The notes below the pieces were generated by a model, which saw only the letters and a program-made list of their open reading frames with translations, had not been told where the DNA came from and searched no databases. Positions 27,081 through 35,761 of a stretch of 58,080 bases of DNA are shown piece by piece. A program made the translations under genes and the position numbers. Every line of letters starts with the position of its first letter. Position 1 is the stretch's first letter. Origin of the DNA: an uncultured Oscillospiraceae bacterium (GTDB lineage: Bacteria; Bacillota; Clostridia; Oscillospirales; Acutalibacteraceae). The stretch covers positions 1-58,080 of the forward strand of contig UQBX01000012.1 in assembly GCA_900539425.1 (NCBI GenBank). Reading direction: 5' to 3'.

Positions 27081-27098
27081 AGTCCTTATTTAAGGACT
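27081..27098. repeat. 18-bp inverted repeat
   Basis: AGTCCTTA-TT-TAAGGACT is a perfect inverted repeat 15 bp after the regulator stop codon and just before the next promoter. It has no U-run, so it may be an operator and not a terminator. Confidence 0.55.
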
Positions 27099-27114
27099 AT
27101 ACATGTTTTGCATA

Positions 27115-27142
27115 TTGCATTTAAATCTTATTCGTGTAAAAT
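27115..27142 (+). promoter_or_regulatory. Promoter of the small membrane protein gene
   Basis: TTGCAT and TAAAAT are separated by 16 bp, about 42 bp before the start codon at 27184. Confidence 0.6.
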
Positions 27143-27183
27143 GAAAAATGTAAGGAAAAACCACGAAAAAAGGAGAATGCAAT

Positions 27184-27498
27184 ATGAAAAACTTTATAAA
27201 AGATACAATCAAAAATATTTCACTTTTTGTTGCAACGGCCGCCGCGGGTTTCGGTGTAATGTCGCTCCCATTCAGGCTTTTTGAGGAACTGAGCCAGAGC
27301 GAAATGCGCCTTGTTCTTGCCGCTGAACTTGCAGTGCTTGCAATCATTTTCAGCGCGGTATTTCTGAGCAGAGAAGCTCGTCAGCAGAAAAAGCTGAGAA
27401 ACGCAAGGAGCAGTATGCCGGAAAGCGAGCGTGTTTTACATCAGGGAACACAGGCAAGCAGTGCATATTATAATGATGATTATGATTTTGCCGCTTAA
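27184..27498 (+). CDS. Small two-helix membrane protein, unknown function
   Basis: The 104-aa protein has two membrane segments (about 13-33, NISLFVATAAAGFGVMSL, and about 43-63, LVLAAELAVLAIIFSAVF). A basic stretch (REARQQKKLRN) and a soluble tail ending in NDDYDFAA follow. GGAG lies 8 bp before the ATG. It has its own promoter and is followed by two intrinsic terminators, so it is largely a single-gene unit. I do not recognise the family. Confidence 0.8.
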   Translation: MKNFIKDTIKNISLFVATAAAGFGVMSLPFRLFEELSQSEMRLVLAAELAVLAIIFSAVFLSREARQQKKLRNARSSMPESERVLHQGTQASSAYYNDDYDFAA

Positions 27499-27526
27499 CA
27501 GTCAAAATATCTCCCTGACTGTTTTT
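27497..27526 (+). terminator. Intrinsic terminator (first of two)
   Basis: The stem AACAGTCA with TGACTGTT and an 11-base loop is followed by TTTTT. It begins at the stop codon of the small membrane protein gene. Confidence 0.75.
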
Positions 27527-27531
27527 AGGCT

Positions 27532-27559
27532 GCCGCCGCACAAAAGCGGCGGCTTTTTT
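27532..27559 (+). terminator. Intrinsic terminator (second of two)
   Basis: A strong GC stem (GCCGCCGC with GCGGCGGC, six-base loop) is followed by TTTTTTA. It ends only 16 bp before the GH127 start codon, leaving no room for a promoter after it. Confidence 0.88.
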
Positions 27560-27575
27560 ATATTCGGAGGGCAAT

Positions 27576-29498
27576 ATGCAAAACGCCAAAACAATTAAAA
27601 ACTCAAATGTAAAAATAAAAAATTCTTTTTGGAAAGAAAAGCAGGAGCTTGTAAGGAAAGAGGTAATCCCCTATCAGCGCAAAGCTCTTGAGGACGGAGT
27701 GGACGGCGCAGAGCCGAGCCGCTGTATGGAAAACTTCAGAAAAGCCGCAAAAGCGAAAGAACAGAGAAACCGCGGAATAGATACGCCCGTTTATCCCACC
27801 GACAAATGGCACTATACAGATGATAATTCCGCCCCAGGTGCATTCAAAGGCTGGGTATTTCAGGATTCTGATCTATACAAGTGGATTGAAGCCGCGTCAT
27901 ACTCTCTTCAAAATCACCCGGACAAAGAACTTGAAAAAGCCGTTGACAATGCCATTGAGCTTATAGGAAAAGCGGCGGAAAGCGATGGATACTGCGACAC
28001 GCTGTATACTATAAACAACCCCTCCGCAAGATTTGAAAACCTGCGGGATTTCCACGAGCTTTACTGCTTCGGGCACCTTGCAGAAGCTGCCTGCGCACAT
28101 TTCAGCGTAACAGGAAAGCGCACTCTTCTTGACATTGCGTCAAGATTTGCAGACCTTATATGTGAAGTTTTCGGAGAAAACGGCAAAGCAGGATATGGAG
28201 GCCACCCCATTGCCGAAGAAGGCATGCTGAAGCTGTATGAGGCAACGAGCAGGAAAGCGTATCTTGACACTGCAAGGCTTCTGATAAACAGGCGCGGAAC
28301 AAGGCCGTATTATTTTGACATTGAGCGCGGAGAAAGCACTCCCGAAGGCAGGACAAAATATGAATACAACCAAGCACATCTGCCCGTAAGAGAGCAAAAA
28401 GAGGCAGTCGGCCACGCGGTAAGAGCAGTTTATCTTTACACCGCTATGGCAGACCTTGCAAGGATAGACGAAGATGAAAAACTTTTTGACTCATGCAAGG
28501 CTTTGTTTGATGACATAACAAAACGAAAAATGTATATAACAGGCGGAATAGGCTCAACAAAAGACGGCGAGGCATTTACATATGCCTATGACCTGCCAAA
28601 CGCCACGGCGTACGCGGAAAGCTGTGCCGCGGTAGGACTTATATTTTTTGCAAGGAGAATGATGCAGGCGGATTTCAACTCAAAATATTTCAATGCGGCT
28701 GAAAGAAGCCTTTACAACTGTGTGCTTGCAGGTATGGCAGAGGACGGAAAATCGTTTTTCTACACCAATCCGCTTGAGGCAGAGCCGAAAACTCTTGCGC
28801 TTGACGGAAGGAGAAGTCATATAAAACCAGTTAGACAAAAGTGGTTTGACTGTGCCTGCTGCCCGCCGAACATTGCGCGCCTCATTTCAGATCTTGGTGA
28901 ATACTGCTTTACCGAAAGTGATAACACTGTTTTTATAAATCTGTATGAGAGCTGTACTGCCGACTGCCGACTTGCACAGATAGAGGTTGACAGCGATTAT
29001 CTGAACAGCGGCAGGGTCATCGTAAAGATAAAGCCCAAAAAGCCTTCAAAGATAGCTTTCAGAATTCCCGAATGGTGTGATAATTTCGAATTCAGCGTTA
29101 AAAACCCGTTTATAAAAGACGGCTACGCTTATTTTGAAATTGACGGTGCTCAGACGATAGAAGCGAACTTCAACCCACGCATTAAAATAATGAAGTGTAA
29201 TTCAAGGGTGCGTGAAAACACGGGAAAAGTTGCAGTTACGAGAGGGCCGTTCGTTTACTGCCTTGAAGAAAATGACAACGCCTCAGACCTGCATTTACTT
29301 AGACTTGCAAAGAGCCCAAAGTTTTCTTTTGACGGCGAAAATATTTTCGCAAACGGTTACAGGCAGGAGCCTGACAGTGAGGCTCTTTACAGCGAATACA
29401 GAGAACCACGTGAAAAACTTGTGCTTCTGAAATTCATACCGTATTACAAATGGGCAAACCGCGGTGAAAATGAAATGGCCGTGTATATAAGGTACTGA
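27576..29498 (+). CDS. GH127-type beta-L-arabinofuranosidase
   Basis: The 640-aa protein has the (alpha/alpha)6-barrel family layout formerly DUF1680. The diagnostic WFDCACCPPNIARL motif (about 425-438) contains the zinc-binding Cys cluster and the catalytic Cys nucleophile known from HypBA1. GGIGSTKDGEAF and YAESCAAVGLIFFARRM are further family blocks. There is no signal peptide, so it acts in the cytosol on imported beta-L-arabinosides. GGAGGG precedes the ATG. It sits right behind two terminators, so transcription must come from upstream read-through or an internal promoter. It converges on a GPH-type transporter gene, a likely partner. Specificity is inferred from the family, whose members also have other substrates. 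Confidence 0.92.
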   Translation: MQNAKTIKNSNVKIKNSFWKEKQELVRKEVIPYQRKALEDGVDGAEPSRCMENFRKAAKAKEQRNRGIDTPVYPTDKWHYTDDNSAPGAFKGWVFQDSDLYKWIEAASYSLQNHPDKELEKAVDNAIELIGKAAESDGYCDTLYTINNPSARFENLRDFHELYCFGHLAEAACAHFSVTGKRTLLDIASRFADLICEVFGENGKAGYGGHPIAEEGMLKLYEATSRKAYLDTARLLINRRGTRPYYFDIERGESTPEGRTKYEYNQAHLPVREQKEAVGHAVRAVYLYTAMADLARIDEDEKLFDSCKALFDDITKRKMYITGGIGSTKDGEAFTYAYDLPNATAYAESCAAVGLIFFARRMMQADFNSKYFNAAERSLYNCVLAGMAEDGKSFFYTNPLEAEPKTLALDGRRSHIKPVRQKWFDCACCPPNIARLISDLGEYCFTESDNTVFINLYESCTADCRLAQIEVDSDYLNSGRVIVKIKPKKPSKIAFRIPEWCDNFEFSVKNPFIKDGYAYFEIDGAQTIEANFNPRIKIMKCNSRVRENTGKVAVTRGPFVYCLEENDNASDLHLLRLAKSPKFSFDGENIFANGYRQEPDSEALYSEYREPREKLVLLKFIPYYKWANRGENEMAVYIRY

Positions 29499-29500
29499 AA

Positions 29501-29537
29501 AAAGCCCCGCTTAAACTTAATGTTTAAGCGGGGCTTT
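29501..29537. terminator. Bidirectional intrinsic terminator
   Basis: A perfect 16-bp stem with a five-base loop and A/T-rich ends lies between the convergent GH127 and transporter genes. Confidence 0.92.
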
Positions 29538-29566
29538 AAATTTAACAATTCAGTTTATCTAAGAAA

Positions 29567-31033
29567 TTAAAGAAGCTTTTCAAATCCCTCTGTAGTATAC
29601 TCTTCTCCGTTTCTCTTTTTTCTGAGCTGAACCATAAGGGCGTTTACACGTTCCCTTGTCATTGGATAAAGAACGGCAAAAATAATTGCCACAAAGAGCA
29701 TTGCTGCAGGGATTATTGTTGAAATATTCTCCATACCGTTTACAATTTTGGGATCGGTAACCTGCTGAATAAGAGATTCCGAGCCTGCTATATCTCCCGA
29801 AGAATCATAGCCGTACGCACCGAGCAGAACGCCTGCCATAAGGATACCGAATGCCGAGCCGAATTTCTGAACAAGCTGAGGAAGAGCGGTGATTGACGAT
29901 TCTTTTCTGGTACCTGTAATAAATTCATCAAGCTCAACAAGATCATAGCCCATGGAATAGAACAAAGTCCAGAAAGTGCCCGTGCCTATTCCGAGAACGG
30001 CGGGTGCAACAACGCACATTATTCTGAAGCCGCCTATTTCTGCATCAAGACCTACTATCTTGATAAGCACTTCGCCTGCACACGCTATTGAAAGAAACAG
30101 GATAGCGGCAAAGCGTCTGTCTTTTTTATGAGCAACCTTTTCAACAATGGGAACAACGATAGCCATTGAAACCACAAGTGAAATTATAACCGCAACAATA
30201 CCTGTATCATAATCCATTCCGATACAGTCGATTACCATATAAGTAAGGTTTGACTGAATCATTGAAGAAGTTGCAAGGAAGAAGAATACAAAGAACAGAA
30301 AATATTTTGCGGGTTTCATTCTGAGTATTCCGCCGAAAGCCTTGAATGTTTCCTTTATTGAGCCGGTTGACTGCCCGGGAACTGCCTTTTTAGGCTCGTA
30401 GACACCCTTTAATGAATTACAGCAGACAAATCCAAGCGCTACTGCCATAATGCTGATAAGAGCCGCTATAACGGCATATGCGTTGCTTTCAAACTTAGGA
30501 GTAAGAATTATAGCAACTGTCGGCACAAGTGCGGGCAGAATATTTCCAAGACCAACTGCCGCCGCATTGAGAAGTGAAGAGAAAGAACGTATCTCTGTTC
30601 TCTCATCATAATCCTCTGTAATCTCGGCAACAACGGCGTAGTAAGGAATTGTATACATGGTATAGAATACCCACAGGCACATTGTGATTAATGTATAAAG
30701 CAGAATTTTTGCAAGCTGAGAGGAAAGACCGGCGCCTATGCTTGACCATGCGATTATAAAAATCAACCCAAGAGGTATGAGCGACATTTTCATAACCTTG
30801 CGTTTATCAACACCGGGGCGGTCAGTATAGTTACCTATCATAGGATCTGTTACAGCATCCCATGCGATTGAAATAAAAATAATGATTGAGCTGAACGCCG
30901 GCTTTATACCGACTATTTCAATAAGAAACGTTAAATAATATGTATAAAACATATTATAGATAAGCGATTCGGTGAAAATACCGAAAGCGTATCCCGTTTT
31001 CTTCTTTTTGGTAAGAGCACTTTTTCCAGCCAT
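29567..31033 (-). CDS. GPH-family sugar:cation symporter (MFS)
   Basis: The 488-aa protein has about 12 membrane helices and the glycoside-pentoside-hexuronide family signature near the start, SIAWDAVTDPMIGNYTDR, with Asp residues that coordinate the coupling cation in MelB. It probably imports an oligosaccharide or glycoside with Na+ or H+. Convergence with the GH127 gene suggests an arabinose-containing substrate, which is inference. GGAGGTG precedes the ATG, and a promoter lies at 31053-31081. Confidence 0.92.
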   Translation of the reverse strand: MAGKSALTKKKKTGYAFGIFTESLIYNMFYTYYLTFLIEIVGIKPAFSSIIIFISIAWDAVTDPMIGNYTDRPGVDKRKVMKMSLIPLGLIFIIAWSSIGAGLSSQLAKILLYTLITMCLWVFYTMYTIPYYAVVAEITEDYDERTEIRSFSSLLNAAAVGLGNILPALVPTVAIILTPKFESNAYAVIAALISIMAVALGFVCCNSLKGVYEPKKAVPGQSTGSIKETFKAFGGILRMKPAKYFLFFVFFFLATSSMIQSNLTYMVIDCIGMDYDTGIVAVIISLVVSMAIVVPIVEKVAHKKDRRFAAILFLSIACAGEVLIKIVGLDAEIGGFRIMCVVAPAVLGIGTGTFWTLFYSMGYDLVELDEFITGTRKESSITALPQLVQKFGSAFGILMAGVLLGAYGYDSSGDIAGSESLIQQVTDPKIVNGMENISTIIPAAMLFVAIIFAVLYPMTRERVNALMVQLRKKRNGEEYTTEGFEKLL

Positions 31034-31052
31034 TTTTACACCTCCGATTAAT

Positions 31053-31081
31053 ATTTTACATCAACGCTGAGCATGGCGCAA
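31053..31081 (-). promoter_or_regulatory. Promoter of the GPH symporter gene
   Basis: On the minus strand TTGCGC and TAAAAT are separated by 17 bp, with the -10 about 20 bp upstream of the start codon, close for a leader. Confidence 0.5.
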
Positions 31082-31123
31082 GTGGCTGGAGTTATTTATT
31101 TAAAAAAGATATTATAATAATAT

Positions 31124-31795
31124 TTATTTTCTTTTAGAATCTTTATAAAGGTTTTCACGCCATTCTTTTCCCATATCATTGCTGCTGCGAAAATTTGAAA
31201 CCGCCATACAAACATTTTCGTAAAGTGCGTCTGTTCCAACAGAATCCGCTTTATAATCTGCGGCACAATCAGGAGAAATGCCGATACCTGAAGCAGTTTC
31301 GGCAGCGTCTATATTTGCGCCTATGAACATAAACTCCCAGCCGTACTTTTCCTTTTGCCTTTCTATCATCTGCTTTACCCTGTTAGCTGTATAAAAACAG
31401 CTTGAGTTTTCCATACCGTCCGTAACGATAACGAAAAGTGTTTTTGTCGGAACATCCTCTTTGCGGGCATACTTGTGGACATTGCCCATATGGTGAATAG
31501 CAAATCCGACTGCATCAAGCAGGGCTGTTGATCCTAAAACATAATAATCTTTTTCCGTTATTGGGGAAACGGTGGAAATATCAGCTCTGTCGTGCAGTAC
31601 TTTTCTCTCATTATCAAAAAGGACGGTAGACACAAGTGCTTTTCCGCTCTCACTTTTCTGCTTTTCGAGCAGTGAATTGAAACCTCCGATAGTATCTTTT
31701 TCAAGCCCTGCCATAGATCCGCTTCTGTCAAGAATGAAAACGAGTTCAGTGAGGTCATTTTCGTTTTTCTTTGATTTAACATTTATTTTTTTCAT
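31124..31795 (-). CDS. von Willebrand factor A domain protein (TerY-like)
   Basis: The 223-aa cytosolic protein is a single vWA domain. It has the complete metal-ion-dependent adhesion site: DRSGSM (DxSxS), a Thr in GSTALLDAV and Asp in VTDGMENSS. Proteins of this kind bind partners through a metal ion. It resembles TerY-type vWA proteins of stress and defence clusters, but no ter genes are here. M7 (31795) is chosen because AAAGGAAAT precedes it; the upstream ATG at 31813 lies on that signal. A Macro-HTH gene lies upstream in the same direction, behind a terminator. Confidence 0.88.
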   Translation of the reverse strand: MKKINVKSKKNENDLTELVFILDRSGSMAGLEKDTIGGFNSLLEKQKSESGKALVSTVLFDNERKVLHDRADISTVSPITEKDYYVLGSTALLDAVGFAIHHMGNVHKYARKEDVPTKTLFVIVTDGMENSSCFYTANRVKQMIERQKEKYGWEFMFIGANIDAAETASGIGISPDCAADYKADSVGTDALYENVCMAVSNFRSSNDMGKEWRENLYKDSKRK

Positions 31796-31986
31796 AATAA
31801 TATTTCCTTTCATTAAAATTCCGCCGAAGCGGATAATTTGTTATTCTTTTCAGGCTGCCTGCTGTGAAAGCACAGACAGAAACGTACATTCAAAACGCCG
31901 TTTCCAAGAAGTGCAACACATTTGATTTATCATTACAAGCGCATTATATCAAAAAGGAGAACATTATCGGTCGCTTTGCAGGCGAC

Positions 31987-32016
31987 AAAAAAACGGCCCG
32001 CAAAAGCGAACCGTTT
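31987..32016 (-). terminator. Intrinsic terminator after the Macro-HTH gene
   Basis: A stem AAACGG with CCGTTT plus an inner CGC/GCG pair is followed on the minus strand by a run of seven T. It ends the GT, YfhO, Macro-HTH operon. Confidence 0.72.
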
Positions 32017-32045
32017 AATGATGATATTCAAATAAATACAGAAAA

Positions 32046-33101
32046 TTATCCGACACTGCCGAGCAGACTTTGGTCAAACTCAAATAGTGTTTCGTTTAAT
32101 TTATATATGTCATAAATACCGTTAATAATAAAGTACTCAACGATAATATCAAAAACACTGCTGTGTGAAAGTGCAAATCCTGCCTTTAAAAGCATTTCGC
32201 GCGTTTCGGAAATGGGAAGCTGCAAAGCAATACAAAACGCAAGAACAGTTGGTTTACTCGGTCTGTAAGACGGATTACTGCGTATTTTTGAGAACAGCTT
32301 TCTGTCAATATTCGCTTTACGGTAACACTCGCTGTCCGTCATGCCGCTTTCATCAATCTTTCTGAGCAGCATTTCCGAAAAGCTTTCATCTTTGACGTTT
32401 TTAAGATACCCTGAAAGAGAACCTCCGGTTGCCATATCCGATGAAAGCAGCTCATCATCCTGCTGTGACAAAGCAGAGGGCGCATACACTTTTTCGTGTA
32501 CAGAAGGGCAGCTTTCAAGCGTTATACTGCACTGACTGCGGCGCATTCGCTCGTAATCGCTGTCAGTATGGAGTTCAACATAATTATCGTCGATATACTG
32601 TTTTATTCCGCTGACAAGTTTGCTGCCTGCTGACAGCGCGTTATTTCCGAAGAACACAAGGTAAACGAGCATATCGTTTTCCATAAGGAAATCGGCAATG
32701 GTATCAACGGCAACTCTTACCGCATCACGCATAGGATAACCGTAAACACCTGATGATATAATCGGAAAAGCAACGGTTTCACTGCCGTATTCCTTTGCAA
32801 GGCTCAGGGAAGAAGAATAACAGCTTCTCAGAAGTTGTTCCTCATTATATCCGCCGCCGCGCCAAACAGGACCAACCGTATGTATAATATATTTACATTT
32901 AAGATTATAGCCATTTGTTATTTTTGCACTGCCTGTTTTGCAGCCGCCGAGAGTTCTGCACTCTTTAAGAAGAGCCGGTCCTGCGGCGCGGTGAACGGCA
33001 CCGTCCACTCCCCCGCCGCCGAGCAGGCTTTCATTCGCCGCGTTAACAATGGCATCACATTCCATTTTTGTAATATCGTTTCTTACAAATTCGAGCGGCA
33101 C
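32046..33101 (-). CDS. Macro domain fused to a helical HTH-like domain
   Basis: The 351-aa protein has an N-terminal Macro domain (about 1-175) with NAANESLLGGGGVDGAVHRA and the FPIISSGVYGYP loop; these bind ADP-ribose or remove it from targets. A linker (about 180-240) leads to a helical domain (about 243-345). It has an XRE-like pattern (MTDSECYRKANIDRKLFSKI, then SKPTVLAFCIALQLPISETR), a unit I recall as a stand-alone gene in gut Firmicutes. It starts with GTG immediately after the YfhO stop codon, with GAGGT upstream inside yfhO, so translation is coupled. Likely role: ADP-ribose or NAD-linked signalling or defence, unproven. Confidence 0.9.
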   Translation of the reverse strand: MPLEFVRNDITKMECDAIVNAANESLLGGGGVDGAVHRAAGPALLKECRTLGGCKTGSAKITNGYNLKCKYIIHTVGPVWRGGGYNEEQLLRSCYSSSLSLAKEYGSETVAFPIISSGVYGYPMRDAVRVAVDTIADFLMENDMLVYLVFFGNNALSAGSKLVSGIKQYIDDNYVELHTDSDYERMRRSQCSITLESCPSVHEKVYAPSALSQQDDELLSSDMATGGSLSGYLKNVKDESFSEMLLRKIDESGMTDSECYRKANIDRKLFSKIRSNPSYRPSKPTVLAFCIALQLPISETREMLLKAGFALSHSSVFDIIVEYFIINGIYDIYKLNETLFEFDQSLLGSVG

Positions 33102-35738
33102 TTATTTAACCTCTGATTTTCTTCTTTTAAGAATATCCACTGCGCACCATACGGCAAATCCGCCGAAGCCCACAACGCAGGACGCAATACCCGCATTTCT
33201 GTGCTTAGTAGTATATTTCATTTCTATCTGATGTGAACCTGCTGAAAGATCAATTCCTATAAAAGTATCGCCTATCTGGGAATAATCATACTTTTCTCCG
33301 TCCACATAAAGATCCCATCCGTCGGTATACGGCACGGTGAGAAGAACTGTTGAATCGTTTTCTGTTTCATAAGTTCCGGAAACAGTGTTTTTGCTGAAAT
33401 TAAGTGTTGAGCTGCTGCCTGAAGCAAGCTCTTTGAGAGCATTTTCAGCAGCTGAAACATCAAGCTGTTCAAGATAAACTTTATGTGTTTTTTCTTTTCC
33501 ATCTTCTCCCGGATACATTTTGATTGAAACTTTAACAGTATCCCCTGCTTTATAATCGCCAAGATAAATGGCATTAGTACAAAAGCGCATACAGATTCTG
33601 TCAATTTTTTCGCCGTCTACATAAAGCTGGCACGCATCTCCCGTTGATTTTTCGTGGCACTCACTGGGATCAGTATAAAAATACAGCGGCCCGTCTTTCT
33701 TTATATGAACGGTTATTTTCTGCTCATTATTGCTCATTGTCCCGTTTTTATAATCGGGTTTGAAAAAGAGCGATACATCTTTTCCGAGCGCCGCAGACAC
33801 AAATTTTTCCTGATTTTCAAAAGGATTTTGACCGTATTCGATATCATTATACAAATCGGAAGAAACATTGAAAGCAAGAGGAAGCGCATAAGGATTTTCA
33901 TATACTTTGTATCTTCCATCCAGAATAGAATCGTGATCGTATTCCTCAAGACCCGGAGCCGACTTATCAAGTATTTGATACTTGATGCCCAAAATACTAT
34001 CCATAACTAACTGAGGTGAATTCCAATATGTTTCAGTTGCGTTATATTTCTTTTCTGTCTGATTTTCCGGTGTTATACTGGTTGAATCAGAATAGCCCAT
34101 TTTAGCAAGGAAGATATCAACATTTGCGTCATATGTTGATGTATATCCGGAAATGCCGCTATAGTTATACATAAAGCTTTCACTGCTTGCTACATTTCTG
34201 CCTAATTCAGTAAGATAGCTCGCATTCTTTTCAAGTCTGTAAAAAGATGTATCATTTGTCTGTATGTCATCTATAACAGATTCCATCTCATTTGTATAAT
34301 TAACAAAATCATCTTTCTTATCAACTACGTGCATCTCAAAAACCTTTGCACCGTTATAAGTAAGCTCCGCAATAGTTACAACACAAATTGCAAGAGCAAC
34401 AGCGCTTTTGAGAAATCTTTTGTTTTTCAGCGCATACATTACGACTACTGCAATTCCGTAAGCTATGATAAGCGCAATATAAAAATACGAAACAAGTGTT
34501 TTCTTGGTAAATTCGGCTGCGTCGAGAACAAGGAACAAAGCGGTAATTATGCCAAGAGCTTTGAACATTGTAATCTTGTCAAACCCGTGTTTTCTTATTT
34601 CATTTACACAGACGCAGGCAAAATATATCATCAGAAAAATGAAAACAAACGCCCATCTGAACTGATAAGAATAACTTTTAACAAAGCCTGTCCACATGAT
34701 ATTGAGCTGGTCAAAGCAGAAACTGCACAGCATAAACGCAAAGGAAACGGCTGATAAAACTCTCTTTTTAACATCCGTCTTTTTATCAAGGAACATATAA
34801 ACGGCAAGCACAAGTATTATTGCACCGCAATACATAATGGGTGCATCTTTTTTATTGGCGTCAGCATTTATCATAAAGCCTTTTAGACTTTCAATAAAGC
34901 GCACGTTTATAATGCCCGATATCATTTTTCCGTTTGCTTTTCCGCCCACAAGGGAAAGAAGTCCGGGAACAAGAATTATCCCGCTTGCAAGGACGCCGAG
35001 AATCATATCAGAAGCCACACGAACGGTATCTTTTACAACAGGTTTAATAACGCCTTTGAAATTTTTGAAATCATATTTCTGTGCAATTTCAAAAATGAAG
35101 CAGAAACCGGTCATAAGGCACACCATATATCCTGAATACCAGTTCGAGAAAATGGCGGCAAAAACGGAAAAGAAAAGAAGACCTTTTTTGTTGTTGTATA
35201 ATAATTCGTAAACACCGAGGCACGCAAGAGGTAGCATAACGACGCCGTCAAGCCACATTATATTATGGCTGTACTCTAAGCTGTACTCGCTTAAAGCATA
35301 ACAGCTTGCAATAAGTATGCTTGCGAGTGCCGGAGTGTTAAATCTTTTTCTTGCAAAGTATGATGCCGTAAGCCCTGAAAAAGCTATTTTTACGGCAGTA
35401 ACAATGCTAAGAAAGAGCGGTATCTGAGACTTATTTATGAAATATAAAAGAAGGTTCAGCGGGCAGGTAAGATAATAAACTACAAGGCCTACCATCTGCC
35501 CCCCGAGTGATTTGGAGGCCGAATAATCAAGGCTTGCATTGCCGTGAAGCACCTCCCAAAGGTAGCCGTAATAATCCTTATACTGTATTTTTGCATCAGC
35601 ATAAAGAATAGACATGTTCCCGAAAGGATCAACGCCGTTTATGATGTACACCGCGCAAATTACTGCAGCGGGAATTAAAAATGATAAAATCAATATCCAC
35701 GGCAATTTTTTATCTCTTGCCTTAATTGCTGGTAACAT
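33102..35738 (-). CDS. YfhO-family membrane protein
   Basis: The 878-aa protein has about 12-13 N-terminal membrane helices. A large extracytoplasmic domain (about 480-840) and a final helix before the RRKSEVK tail follow. The N-terminal pattern GVDPFGNMSILYADAKIQYKD resembles the conserved acidic loop of GT-C-like YfhO proteins, which glycosylate lipoteichoic acid or lipid-linked glycans using lipid-phosphate sugars. AGGAG precedes the ATG. It follows a glycosyltransferase gene by 23 bp, so together they probably decorate a surface polymer. Confidence 0.9.
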   Translation of the reverse strand: MLPAIKARDKKLPWILILSFLIPAAVICAVYIINGVDPFGNMSILYADAKIQYKDYYGYLWEVLHGNASLDYSASKSLGGQMVGLVVYYLTCPLNLLLYFINKSQIPLFLSIVTAVKIAFSGLTASYFARKRFNTPALASILIASCYALSEYSLEYSHNIMWLDGVVMLPLACLGVYELLYNNKKGLLFFSVFAAIFSNWYSGYMVCLMTGFCFIFEIAQKYDFKNFKGVIKPVVKDTVRVASDMILGVLASGIILVPGLLSLVGGKANGKMISGIINVRFIESLKGFMINADANKKDAPIMYCGAIILVLAVYMFLDKKTDVKKRVLSAVSFAFMLCSFCFDQLNIMWTGFVKSYSYQFRWAFVFIFLMIYFACVCVNEIRKHGFDKITMFKALGIITALFLVLDAAEFTKKTLVSYFYIALIIAYGIAVVVMYALKNKRFLKSAVALAICVVTIAELTYNGAKVFEMHVVDKKDDFVNYTNEMESVIDDIQTNDTSFYRLEKNASYLTELGRNVASSESFMYNYSGISGYTSTYDANVDIFLAKMGYSDSTSITPENQTEKKYNATETYWNSPQLVMDSILGIKYQILDKSAPGLEEYDHDSILDGRYKVYENPYALPLAFNVSSDLYNDIEYGQNPFENQEKFVSAALGKDVSLFFKPDYKNGTMSNNEQKITVHIKKDGPLYFYTDPSECHEKSTGDACQLYVDGEKIDRICMRFCTNAIYLGDYKAGDTVKVSIKMYPGEDGKEKTHKVYLEQLDVSAAENALKELASGSSSTLNFSKNTVSGTYETENDSTVLLTVPYTDGWDLYVDGEKYDYSQIGDTFIGIDLSAGSHQIEMKYTTKHRNAGIASCVVGFGGFAVWCAVDILKRRKSEVK

Positions 35739-35761
35739 AAATTTCTCCTGTAACTAACTGG

